NCBI GenBank assembly: GCA_954871525.1
Contig: OX940865.1
Span: 13,530,606 to 13,594,605 of the forward strand
Direction of reading: 5' to 3'
Origin: Parietaria judaica
Taxonomy: Eukaryota > Streptophyta > Magnoliopsida > Rosales > Urticaceae
DNA length: 64,000 nt
This document shows positions 1-11,100 of this stretch, piece by piece. Within the stretch, counting starts at the first letter, position 1, and every line of letters begins with the position of its first letter. Below the pieces are notes generated by a model. That model was not told where the DNA came from and ran no database searches. It saw only the letters and a program-made list of their open reading frames with translations. The translations under genes were made by a program, and so were the position numbers.

Positions 1-1001
1 CAAAAATTGCCTTATCGGTGTTTTCTTATGTGCAAGAGAATTCAATGTTACACTCAAATGTTTAATACAAACACAAGTCTTTATTTATAATCTTAATTTT
101 TTCGAATTGCTCCGTTCTTTCTTTCATATGGGACTTTTTCTTTCTCTCATAAAATTGATTCGTGCATACTTCATAAACACATTATATATATAAAATAAAC
201 ACTATGCATACAGATATTAATCAAATTATTAAATATATTTTATCAAAATAAATATATAAAACTATATATAATAATACTTGATTTAATTATTTTTTTGAAA
301 TATCAGCCGGTTAGCGGTTTTTCGATAAAATTTGATTGGTTACTTTTCATATCGGAAATTTTTTTACTTCTCAAAAACTCATAGATAAACTCGTAAGATA
401 GAGCCATTGCTTTTTCATTGGTTTCAGTATACAAAAGTTTCTTAATCTTTGTATTAGGACTCTATAACTATTGCCATGCTTAGTTTGAATTAGGATTTTC
501 CCTTTCCATCACGAAGATCCTCGGACTCCGCTCTCGAACGATGGATCCGCCATTGATTTTCCTTCAATAAAAAAAGGGGGATTCATTTTCTCTATGAATT
601 CAGTTAATGTAGCTGCAAAATGGTCAATTGAGATAAAACATGAAGACATACCGGTTAGTTAAAACGACAACCACACATAAAGACCAAAGGGCATAAAAAC
701 GACAACATATATTGTATAGGAAATGAAACTACATGTAGTATTAAGCTGTATTGGGGTTCATTTTCGTCTCCTAATTAATTCAAACCTATCTTCACCATTA
801 AATCTTTATCAGGGCTTTAAAAAAGGTATGGAATTTCTGGTTTTGATTGTTCATCATAGCTCAATGATTTTTGTTTGTAATCGCTTTGGTGAAGCCACCG
901 ATTCTACTCTTCATATGTTGAGTTGGGTATAGTAATGCCACTCTACGTTATGAACACCACCTGTTTGATAAAATTATTATAAGTATGCAATTATACATGT
1001 A

Positions 1002-1033
<32 letters not shown>

Positions 1034-1395
1034 CTGTTTAGTTTCTTTTCAAATGCTTGATGGTTTTGGAAGAAAAATGAGTAATGGGGTATGAAGTTGA
1101 ACTGATGAGAATCTCCATTTGATTTCTATCAAGTTATTGGTTGAAATTCATGCATATGAGCTATGTATACGAAGTATAACATGGAGTTCAAAAGTCTCAA
1201 TGATGACTTATTCTTCATATTTTTTGTAACAGTTTCAACATTACATTGATAGAGGATTTGCATTTCTTGCGAAACATAACAAACCCGTTTATGTAATCAC
1301 TAGTCATTGAAACCCGTTTTTGTTTTATGCGTACGAATCCGTGATATCTGATTAACGGAGATGTTTGTGGCTGCAGATTACAATTGGTGAACAAA
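1..1395. other. AT-rich intergenic region upstream of the RRM gene
   Basis: I see no coding region with family support here. There is a compound CT then TA microsatellite at about 1002-1033. The last 100 to 200 bases presumably hold the promoter and leader of the RNA-binding protein gene that starts at 1396. Confidence 0.6.
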
Positions 1396-2335
1396 ATGGC
1401 GTTCTTGTCTGCTTTTAGAGGTGCTTTGGGAAGATCTTCTCTTTCGTCTCAATTCGATGCCGTTCGTCACTGCTCTTCTACTTCTACCCTCACTTCTCCG
1501 AGGCTTTTCATCAGTGGTATGCTTCTTTTTTCGTTTTTTCTTTTCATTTATTCAGTAGATCAATTAGACACCCTTTGATTTCTTTTGAGCCTCTGTGAAA
1601 TTTAGTTTTTCGGAAACTAGGGTTTGTTGAGTCCGAGAAATGGTGGAAGATATAATAACAAATTTCGTGTTTAATAAGAAAAGAATTGATCAGCGCCCAT
1701 AATAGTCAGGGATAATTCATTGAGGCCAACACCCGAAATTGGTCTCATCATACATTTTCTGTTAAGCTGAGCAGTGTTTAAAAGACACCACTGAAGATTT
1801 TGATCCGACGAGGAATATGCGATGGAATAAATAGATTTTCTTTTGTGGCTTGACTCGTGTATTTCTTTTGAATGATACTAGTTCAAATACTCAACTATTC
1901 TTGGTCACGGAAAAGAAAATTTTCTCATGAGTTTGCGAATGAACACAACAGGTCTTTCAAGATTAACAACAGATGAAAAGCTTAGAGAGGCGTTTTTGCC
2001 TTTTGGCCAGTTGACCGATGGTAACTAATAACTCACATTCTGTATCTTCTGCTGCTTCTTCTTCAGAATATTCACGTGTTTGCTTTGCCCGTGCAGCAAA
2101 AGTGGTGACGGATAGGGCGACGGGTAGATCCAAGGGGTTCGGATTCATCACATACGCGAGCATTGAAGAAGCCGAGAGAGGAAGGCAAGGAATGAACGCC
2201 AAGTTCTTGGATGGATGGGTCATCTTTGTGGACCCCGCCAAGCCGAGGGAACATAGAACACCTCAATCGCAGCCGTCGGATTCCCAATCGGGATCAGGAT
2301 ACACATCGCACAAGACCATCGGATGGTGCGGTTGA
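1396..2335 (+). CDS. Single-RRM RNA-binding protein, probably organelle-targeted
   Basis: The CDS is join(1396..1516, 1952..2020, 2097..2335), giving 142 residues. All introns are GT-AG and the reading frame is continuous. An N-terminal stretch of about 35 residues rich in Ser, Arg and Ala with few acidic residues looks like a mitochondrial or plastid transit peptide. One RRM follows, with RNP2 (LFISGL, split by intron 1) and RNP1 (KGFGFITY). The tail ends in SHKTIGWCG. I recognise the family as the small plant organellar RRM proteins that resemble glycine-rich RNA-binding proteins without the glycine tail; several members act in organelle RNA metabolism. The start is the ATG at 1396; an in-frame TTG 12 bases upstream is not a credible start. 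Function is inferred from the domain only. Confidence 0.85.
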
Positions 2336-2815
2336 TCAATCTCCATGCTTTGAGTTTGTGACATGCTAGATTGGTGTTGCGACGGACCAAATTACAATAA
2401 ACAAACTTAAGGGTCTCGAGTATAAGAATGATTCAAACATTTTGATTTAAATATGTTGATTTTGAGACATTTATACATTCCGAGTATGAACCTTGTGAGA
2501 CATAATCATCATCTTTCAAATAGAAAATTGTCACATCTTAGATCCGATTGTTTGCACATCATATATATATATATATATATATATATTACCAACATTATCA
2601 GCTCGGATAAGTAGAAAGAATTCTATTCAGGTTTAGACGACACACAAAACAAGTACATTTTATATATAAGAAAAAAGAAGACAACAAGGTTCTTTTAGTA
2701 GTAACAAAAATCTCTCTCACACACACACACACACAAGTGTCGAATAGATTTTATTTATACACACGAAAACAAAGCGCAGTGGATTCACGGAGGAAGAGAA
2801 ATGGCGGGCTAGACC
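2336..2815. other. Convergent 3' intergenic region with microsatellites
   Basis: This holds the 3' ends of two convergent genes. An (AT)n tract lies at 2561-2586 and a (CA)n tract at about 2717-2735. I see no further gene. Confidence 0.6.
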
Positions 2816-3694
2816 TCACAGGGCTTCCGCAACCGGGTAGTGCATGTTGGCCAGTGACTTCTTCATGAAGGAACTCCCACAATACGACGGGGACTCGTCA
2901 TACTCGTTGCTCGCCTCTGACAAAGCTTCACGACCGCCCATCGACCTGTAACAGCCATTGTTGGAGCTCCCAGAAACTTTACAGGATTGCTTGTTCTTGT
3001 CTTTGTCTTTGCCCCGGGAAGAGCTCCCCTTTTGCCCTTTCTTTCCGTTCTTCCAGTTTTTCCTGTTGTTCTTCGATTTCTGCTGCCTCTTGCTTCCTCC
3101 TCCCCCTCCTCGTACGGTGTGAGAAAGCGTTGTTGGCGTTGGATCATAAACCTCTGGAGCCCAATTCACGCTTAGTTTCGTCGTCGCTGCTGCTCCATGC
3201 TTGGCTCGGCTACCTTTCATGGCGGATACGAGATTCGAAGGGCTCTTTCGTAATCCAATTAAAAAGAACATTATTAGCTGGCAAAGTTAAAAATCATCTA
3301 ACTTTATCATATAAATCATCTAACTTTATTAAGATTGGAGACTTACAGGCAGAGAAATCGAACGCGCATAGGCATTCCGGGAAGTTTCGTCATCGGACGA
3401 GAGTCCATTCGGCTTGCCCCGACGCTCTGCAACTTCCTTATCCGTTGGGCTCGGGAAGGACGCCCATTTGTGCATCGAATCGTGCGAGGGTTTTGACTGA
3501 CATGATTCCTTAGGCAATTCTATCTTCTTGGCATCAATCTGCAAGGTCTGATCGAGAGCAATTCCGAGCTCGACCACTGAATCATCGGCGGCACGAACAG
3601 TGCCCGGGTTTTCCTGGAAAGATGAGAGCAGTCCTTCAACGCAGCTGCTTACATCTCCACACTCCGAATTTCCACCGCAAGAGCTAACGTCCAT
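2816..3694 (-). CDS. Conserved plant protein of unknown function, basic and Lys/Ser-rich
   Basis: The CDS is complement(join(2816..3244, 3347..3694)), giving 258 residues with a phase-0 intron (donor GTAAGT). Exon 1 is acidic and Ser-rich and ends in RSISLP. Exon 2 opens with SPSNLVSAMKGSR, then KLSVNWAPEVYDP and SHTVRG. A strongly basic Lys/Asn/Gly region follows, and the C-terminal segment carries a Cys (SPSYCGSSFMKKSL). I recall plant proteins of unknown function that share the LSVNWAPEVYDP-type motif next to a basic nuclear-localisation-like tract, but I know no biochemical role. A nuclear location is plausible from the basic region. An upstream leader exon between 3700 and 3900 is possible. 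The CT-rich leader (as read on the minus strand) lies at 3780-3900. Confidence 0.75.
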
Positions 3695-4559
3695 CTACAG
3701 ACTCAGAATCTACACCAAGAACACCGCCATTTTTAATAGCTAGGTCAAACAGCAAATACAGATACAGACACATACAGATCAAGCGAGGGAGAGGCAAACC
3801 TGAAGGGAAGAATCGAGGGACGGATCGATCGAAGGAGCGTGCGAAGCTTGATTCCGATTGAGAAAGAAAGGGAAAGAAAAAAGAAAAAAAGAGAGGGGGT
3901 TTGGGGTTAACTAAGATTACCGCGACGATCGCTTTTTGCGAGATGTTTCAGACGATGATGGGAGGAGGATCCACCATGGACGGAGCTCGGGAAGGAAGAG
4001 AAGGGGGATTCGATGGGTTGCAAAGGCATTGTTCGGATGCTCTTCGACCACCCGCCACCGTGGCTGCCACGATCACTCGCCGCCTTCTTCCTCTCTCTCT
4101 GAATCACCAGAGCAACGATCGATGGGTTTGGGTACTGAAGAAATCAATGGATGATAATAAATCTCCCAAACAATGGAGGAAGAAGAAGATGAGGTGAAGA
4201 AGATGGAAATGTCGAATTGTCAGAGACGATACCTAATTTTACAGATTTATAGCTGGATAATTAGATATTTATTTTTGTTTTGTTTCGTTGAATTAGTCGG
4301 TCAACGCATTACTTTGGGTCCACTTTTCTATGGGCTTCGTTCGTTCGACCCAAGCCTTTGGGCTTTCAAAAAGAAGAAGATTTTATTGTTATTCTTTTTT
4401 ACTTGAGTTATTATTGATGAAAGTACTTAAATTATTCGAAAATGGAACAACATAGAATCAACTTAAAAGAAAGAAAAAAAAAACTGATTAAGTATCCAAG
4501 TTCATAGTTTTTGTGAGTTGATGAACCTGATCTTATTTTTGTTTGTTTTTTTTTTTTTT
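3695..4559. other. Upstream region of the 2816-3694 gene
   Basis: The first 200 bases are the leader and promoter side of the minus-strand gene. Short open frames at 3900-4200 on both strands show no recognisable domain and overlap each other, so I do not call them. The rest is AT-rich. Confidence 0.5.
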
Positions 4560-4775
4560 GACTATTTTCGTCAGTGATGTCAACGCAAATCAAACAAATA
4601 AACTCAAACGATGAAACCTTGATTATCAAAATAAACTTGTACATAAACACAAATTATTTGAACATCAACAACGAAAAATCTTATTTTTCTTCTCACTTTT
4701 TCACTCCAATTCTCAGTTCATCTCCTCAATAGCCTTGCGATTTGCGGTGTTGACGTCATCATTGACGAAAATAGT
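4560..4775. mobile_element. Small MITE-like inverted-repeat element
   Basis: The left end (ACTATTTTCGTCAGTGATG...) returns as its reverse complement at 4738-4775, giving imperfect arms of about 35 bp that both include the TTTGCG core. The interior is AT-rich and non-coding. It is flanked by poly-T on the left and poly-A on the right, so no target duplication can be defined. The element may simply be a larger palindrome. Confidence 0.55.
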
Positions 4776-6340
4776 AAAAAAAAAATATTAATATAATACA
4801 TGAGAGAGCCTACCAGCCACGTAGGCAGGTGTCTAATGGGATTAGTTGGTCGGCAACAAAAGTGCGACGTTAAGTACTTTCGCCTACATTTATTGAGGTT
4901 GGGTACCTATCGAGAATATGGTCAAAGGTTGGGTATTCTCGCTACAATTAACCCTTTCAGATAATATTTGTAAAAAAATAATGACAATAATAATTTTCGC
5001 CGCAAAAAATAAAATTTGGTGACTCTTCTGCAAACAATTGATGACGTTAGTGATTTATCTTCAAGAATTTAGTGACTTCGATGATTTTCGCCGCAAATTT
5101 TCCTATTAAAAATTCCAGTTCATACATTTATGAACTCAAAAAAGCCCGTCACAAACAACAAACCAAAAGCCCAATAACAAAATCACATATTAAACTACAA
5201 AAGTCATAATTTTTCAAAACAATTAGATCTATGACACATAAAGAAAGTTCGTACATATTTGTTTCCTTAAATTTTTGCTTCTTCTCTCACTGGAGGTTGT
5301 GGCAGTGGCGTGCTGCTCGTGCGAACAACGATATGCCTAAATCTATTAACATCATCAGACACCACCAGAAGTCGTTGATGTCGTGTCGTGTCGGCTATAA
5401 CAAGGGATCAAGGTTCCTGCCGTCCTCAAGGGACATACTCAGGAACCGATTTTTCGACATATCCCCGAATTTCATAGCATAAAAATTCGCACTATAATAC
5501 GTTGAAACATACGAAAAAACACGAACTAGAGTCTTCAATTTATGTTTCGCCGAAGAAACAGGTGAATTTTGTTTCACTTGAATGAGTTTAAATGTGTATA
5601 TATAGAAAGAAGTCGAGTCATAAGATAACATAAATTATGAAAGCAAAGGATAGAAATTCTAAGGGTAAAGAAAAATCTCATTTGCTTAATTTCAGCGCAG
5701 TTTGTCACCTATATACAAATGCCGGTTTCATGGGCGTATTTAGAGGCTAACGGAGCTTGAATGGCCATTATACAAGTTTCCATCTTCACAAGAAAAGTGT
5801 GTTCTTCAAAGAAAAGATGAAGTAAACTTTAATAGTAAAGCAATTGTAACCAGAATTCTCAAATATTATTTATAACAAGAGATGGTGAAGCAGGAAAGTC
5901 AAGCAATTTATCAGAAAAACATGGAATTCCAGTTCCACCCATGGACATTGCTAATCTCTGCATTGAACAACCGATCCAATCCAACCCAGTGACGGACGAG
6001 GCTGGCACGCCAGCGTATACCGCTTTTCAAAAATATGTTTATTTCTCGGTTTTTACCGACAATTCAATGCAACAACATCCATTTACGAGGTTGTTGATTC
6101 TCCTCTTTCAACTTACCCTGCCATACAAAATAAGGATATTCATTAATGAAGTGAAGATAATGATTATTTGTACATAAAAGAACAAACACCGGAACGACAA
6201 GCTAGACTTCCTAAAACAGACTTTGGAATCAAGCCACCCGACAAACCCGTGGCAACGTTGTAACCGCATTTCATTCACCTCATATTGTAGCCCTAAAACA
6301 CTTTTGACCACTAGACGAAAAGTTACCATAGTAGCCATTA
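4776..6340. other. Intergenic, no gene recognised
   Basis: This is AT-rich DNA with short open frames that lack domain support. Repeated phrases such as GATGATTTTCGCCGCAAA around 5060-5100 suggest further degraded repeats, but I could not define boundaries. Confidence 0.5.
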
Positions 6341-6341
6341 C

Positions 6342-6746
6342 GGAAAAATTACAATCGACCCGGGCTTATTTGTACGGAAATTAATCCTCAACCCGCTTTA
6401 AAAAATTTACAACGTTCAATTAGATACTCTCCCCTATGATGACGACCTACATGATTCTCAGCGAAAATTAGGTATAAATGAAGAGTCTTATATTGGGTTA
6501 ATTGTGTTGGTCCTAAAGGTCATAACTGTTCTTCTCACAAGATTGCTTAATCATTTGTTTTTGCTTCAATACATACAGGAGAAAAACAGTGGACATAAAT
6601 GACCAGCACAATTAACAGAATACAAGACTCTCTTCATTTGTACCTAATTTTCCCAGAGAATCATCTGACTGAAAGTTGCAAATCTTTTAGAGCGATATGA
6701 GGATTGATTTTCCGTAAAAATAAGCTCGTGTCAATCGTTCTGTCGG
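6342..6746. mobile_element. Non-autonomous foldback element with arms of about 170 bp
   Basis: The left arm (about 6355-6525) reads GCTTATTTGTACGGAAAT, then GATTCTCAGCGAAAATTAGG, then AATTGTGTTGGTC. The right arm (about 6597-6740) gives the same order on the reverse strand with scattered differences. The spacer is about 70 bp. There is no open frame of note. I could not define a target duplication, so the class (MULE-derived or other) is open. Confidence 0.6.
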
Positions 6747-6959
6747 AGCATCTTCATACTCAACCACGGGCTAATATGGTCAACTTTTCGTCTTTTGTAT
6801 TGGGTTGGTCCTATACTCGAAACTCTAAACCCCAATTCACTAATCTCCTTGATTGCCAAAAACAATCGAGAATATATAGTCAATAGCTTCATTCACTGTC
6901 AAGAATTGCTGCACGAAAATCCTATCTTTACACGAATGAATGAACAATCAAGCAAAACA

Positions 6960-7589
6960 CTAGTATGTAAACCATATAAACATGGTCAAACAGTGTGTGT
7001 GTATGAACCTGGACGAAGCAGCGTTGATATTGCGATGCAAAACTCTGGGCTGAGCAGAGTCAGGCTCGTCGATCAGTTCCCTGAGCCCCAAATTCGCCGG
7101 CTTCTCCTTCTCGTCCTCCTTCTCCGCGGCCACGTGAGGCTGTTGCAGCCTCTCGAAGTAATTCCCGTAGATATACTCAGGAGTGTACCCGCTGTCGTCG
7201 TCGAAGAGCATGATGTGGCCGTGCCACTCCCAGACGCGGTAGTCGGAGCCGGACTCGAGGTGGAACCCGACGCAGACGTGGTGCTCGGCGACGGTGACGG
7301 CCTGCCCGGAATTGGGCCGGAGGAGGTCGGACTGGCCGGAGAGGACGATGCGGATGATCTCGTTCTCGAGCTTGGATTCCTCGCGCGCGAGGGCGCTCTT
7401 GCTGTCGCCGCCGTCTCCGTCGCCGTCGCTGGCGCCGTCACAGTCGTCTTCGTCGTCGTCGGCGAAGAGGAGGTCTTCGAGGGATTGGGGGAGGAAAGGG
7501 TAGGGATTGTGGGACGGGGAGCGAATCTGGAGCCTGCCGATGCCCATGAGGGTTTGGAGGAGGAGATTGTCGACGTTGGAGGACCCCAT
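6960..7589 (-). CDS. Conserved plant protein of unknown function, one exon
   Basis: A single exon gives 209 residues from the ATG at 7589. The N-terminus reads MGSSNVDNLLLQTLMG. An Asp-rich acidic patch (residues about 37-60) follows, then a conserved C-terminal half with LENEIIRIVLSGQ, VCVGFHLESGSDYRVWEWHG and GYTPEYIYGNYFERL. I recognise this C-terminal signature from plant-specific proteins of about 170 to 210 residues with no assigned function. An in-frame ATG at 7652 would add 21 residues. I prefer 7589 because the TATA-like sequence at about 7691-7699 would place transcription start only some ten bases before 7652, and because the extra 21 residues look untypical. Base composition is much more GC-rich than the flanks, as expected for an intronless coding region. 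Confidence 0.75.
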   Translation of the reverse strand: MGSSNVDNLLLQTLMGIGRLQIRSPSHNPYPFLPQSLEDLLFADDDEDDCDGASDGDGDGGDSKSALAREESKLENEIIRIVLSGQSDLLRPNSGQAVTVAEHHVCVGFHLESGSDYRVWEWHGHIMLFDDDSGYTPEYIYGNYFERLQQPHVAAEKEDEKEKPANLGLRELIDEPDSAQPRVLHRNINAASSRFIHTHCLTMFIWFTY

Positions 7590-7690
7590 CGGCGGCGGAG
7601 GAGAGAGAGAGAGGGGTTTTGCGGTCGCGAAGCTCCTCTGGTTAAACCCCAAGGAAAGTATAGGAAAGGATCATATGTCAACAAATCTGC

Positions 7691-7699
7691 CTATATATA
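7691..7699 (-). promoter_or_regulatory. TATA-like element of the 6960-7589 gene
   Basis: TATATATAG read on the minus strand lies about 100 bases upstream of the preferred ATG and about 40 bases upstream of the alternative ATG at 7652. A CT-rich leader lies between. This is positional inference only. Confidence 0.4.
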
Positions 7700-8159
7700 G
7701 AGAGAGAAAGATTCGGAGATTTATTATTAGCACCAAAGTACCCAAAAAAAAAAATAGAAAGTAACGATTAGTTTCATTTTTTTTTTCTTTTTAATATAAG
7801 AAAGTATAAAAATTAAAAAAAAATGATATTACGTAAAAGATTATAGAAAAAAAAAAACTAGATAAAAATGTACATGTTTATATACGAGGAATAAATCGAC
7901 AAAAGTATCACAAAGTGTCTTATAATACGCAACATGTTCTAAATGTTATCTTGTCATAACAAAATTTCAAAAAATCAAAAATGATTTTGGCTTAAGAATT
8001 TTGGAACTCACGGCAACACACATTTTTTGGAATTTTTTATGATAAGAAATAAAATTTAAAATCTACGGCATCTCTCTTTTGGTTATTCTGAATTTTTGTC
8101 ATGCTAAAATGAAAATTGAAAAATGGCCACATACAAAGAGGTATTTCGTGATATATATA
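7700..8159. other. AT-rich spacer before the 4.8-kb TIR element
   Basis: I see nothing but AT-rich sequence. A short direct echo of a phrase (TTTTTGGAATTTTTTATG) occurs around 8020-8100. The TA tract ending at 8159 forms the left target-site flank of the following element. Confidence 0.5.
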
Positions 8160-11100
8160 GGGAAACTTCAGTTTGTATTCCCGATTTAGCATGTGTTTGC
8201 GGAAAAATACCCGAGTTAATGATATTACAAAAATATGCCCAGATGAGTTAACTTAACCCTTCCTAAAAAAAAATCGAAAAAAGGCACTCTCCTTCCATGC
8301 CCTCGATTTCTGTCTCTTTCTTTCCCTCACTCTCGCTCAGCCTCCCGACCGCTCTTTGACTCTCCGTTCCAACGCCGAGACTCACGCCTCTCTCCCCCTT
8401 CCTATTTCTCTCTCAGGTTCAGGCCTCCATCAGACCCAATCTTCCACATATCTCTCTCTCACACCCAGCGAATCGGAGGGCATTGTGCTCGGAGGTTCGC
8501 TCGCTGGCCGAGGAACGAAGCAATGAGCGACGAACGCTAACGACCCAACGTCCGACACAACTCTCACGCACATGCTCTGACCCACACTCCGATGGACGAA
8601 ACCCACTGCCTTCGACTCACATCAACAGACGAGACCCAAGTTCAAACCTAGGTTTGTTTGTTGAGATTAGAGTTTGATTTTTATTTTTGTTTGAGTTTGA
8701 GATTTGTTGTTGGATTGATTTGAGATCAGGTTTTGATTTTAGGTTTATTTTGGTTTGATTGAGATTTATTTGAGATTATATTTTGATTTGAGGGTTCGTA
8801 TTGAAATGGTAGACACTAGAGTGTGTTCTTACACGTCTACTGTTTGAAAAATTGCTTATTAGAGTGTTTGTATGTGCGTTGTTGTCTTACGAGTGTTGCA
8901 CGATCGATAAAAATAAAACGACGAAAGTATTGGCTGATAAGTATTGATATGGAATTGTTTGAAGAATCATTACCGCACTTATAAGTTTAAATATGTTTAG
9001 AATACTAAGTACTAGTAATTATATTATTTGATCAATTATGCATGATGTTGTATTAAACTTGAATACTAACATCATGTTCAAGTTATGAAGAGAGCAACGA
9101 AGAGATAATGAGACGGTTGAATATGAAATACACTAACATCATGTTCTTTTTCTAGCTACATTTGAGTATATTAGGTGGTCTTTAAAATTAATTTAAAAAT
9201 AGAAAAACGTGGCATTGTGTTATGCACATAATAAAACGAGTTATCTGCACGTTTTCAAAGATTTGGTTGGTTATGCAAATATGATATAAGTTTATAAGTT
9301 TATATATGATATGGATTAAGCTTGTTTCGCAGGCTCTCGGAAACTAATCCTTCGACGACGCTGTGGAGGTTGTTATGTTTGACAAGCACACGATAGGAAA
9401 CTCGCGGGGAAGCACAAGATCAAGATAGTTTTACGTTTTTATGTTATGTACTTAAAATTTCAAGCTAGTTTTTTCATTTATTTGTACTAAAGCACCAATA
9501 AATTTATATAGTATAGTTTTATTAATCATATTGGATTGGTTTTTGAATTTTTAAAGGATTCAAAGATTTAAATTATCGTTTGCACAAAAAATAAGAAAAA
9601 AAAACCCGTTGGTTTGAAGATATAAATCACAAAAAGTATATAAATCACACGTGGCATTGTTTATGTTTAGGCAAAAAGTGTTTATGTTGATTTATTTTAT
9701 TTTCGGTTTAGCAAAAAGTATTTATGTTTGGGCAAAAAGTGTTTATGTGGATTTATTTTATGTGCAAGAAAAGTTTATCATAAATGTTTCATTGGATTTA
9801 TTTTATTTTCGGTTTAAAAAAAAAATTGTAGCAAAAAGTGTTTATGTTTAGGCAAAAATTGTTTATGTTTAGGCAAAAAAGTGTTTATGTTGATTTATTT
9901 TATTTTCAGATTAAAAAAATTGTTTAAAAAAATTGTTTAAAAAAGTGTTTATGTTTAGGTAAAAACTGTTTATGTTTAAGCAAAAAATGTTTATGTTGCT
10001 TTATTTTATTTTCGGTTTAAAAAAACTGTTGCAAAAATTGTTTATGTTTAGCCAAAAAGTGTTTATGTTAATTTATTTTATTTTCGGTTCAACAAAAAGT
10101 ATTTATGTTTAGGCAAAAATTGTTTATGTTTAGGCAAAAAGTGTTTATGTTGATTTATTTTATTTTCGGTTTAGCAAAAATTGTTTATGTTTAGGCAAAA
10201 AGTGTTTATGTTAATTTATTTTATTTTCGATTTTGGCAAAAACTGTTTATGTTTAGGCAAAAACTATTTATGTTTTGGCAAAAAGTATTAATGTTGATTT
10301 ATTTTATTCTCGATATAGAAAAACTATTTATGTTTAGGCAAAAACTGTTTATGTTTAGGAAAAAAGTGTTTATGTTGATTTATTTTATTTTCGGTTTAAA
10401 AAAACTGTTTAAAAAAGTGTTTATGTTTAGGCAAAAAGTGTTTATGTTAATTTATTTTATTTTCGATTTTGGCAAAAACTGTTTATGTTTAGGCAAAAAC
10501 TATTTATGTTTTGGCAAGAAGTGTTTATGTTGATTTATTTTATTTTCGGTTTAGCAAAAAATGTTTATTTTTTGGCAAAAACTGTTTATGTTTACGCAAA
10601 AAGTGTTTATGTTGATTTATTTTATTCTCGATATAGCAAAAACTATTTATGTTTAGGCAAAAATTGTTTATGTTTAGGAAAAAAGTGTTTATGTTGATTT
10701 TTTTTTCGGTTTAAAAAAACTGTTTAAAAAAGTGTTTATGTTTAGGCAAAAACTGTTTATGTTTAGGCAAAAAGTGTTTATGTTGATTTATTTTATTTTT
10801 CGATTTTGGCAAAAACGGTTTATGTTTAGGCAAAAATTATTTATGTTTAAGCAAAAAGTGTTTATGTTGATTTATTTTATTTTCGGTTTAGCAAAAATTG
10901 TTTATGTTTAGGCAAAAACTGTTTATGTTTAGGCAAAAAGTGTTTATGTTGATTTATTTTAGTTTCGGTTTAGCAAAAACTGTTTATGTTTAGGCAAAAA
11001 CTATTTATGTTTTTTTATTTTATTTTCGGTTTAGCAAAAACTATTTATGTTTAGGCAAAACTGTTTATGTTAAGGCAAAAAGTGTTTATGTTGATTTTCG

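Noticed and set aside
2018..2335. A start codon at 2018 giving a 105-residue RNA-binding protein
   Set aside because: The first part is intron; splicing 1396-1516, 1952-2020 and 2097-2335 restores a full RRM.
3901..4197. Possible small gene on either strand
   Set aside because: Mutually overlapping frames without conserved motifs in the promoter side of a gene.
7073..7764. Long open frames on the + strand and another minus frame over the 6960-7589 gene
   Set aside because: Low-complexity Ser/Ala/Val translations opposite a conserved frame; shadows.
9651..10697. Three open frames of 66 to 94 residues with periodic MFRQK.FMLIYFIF peptides
   Set aside because: They are translations of the TGTTTATGTTTAGGCAAAAA minisatellite and have no independent coding evidence.
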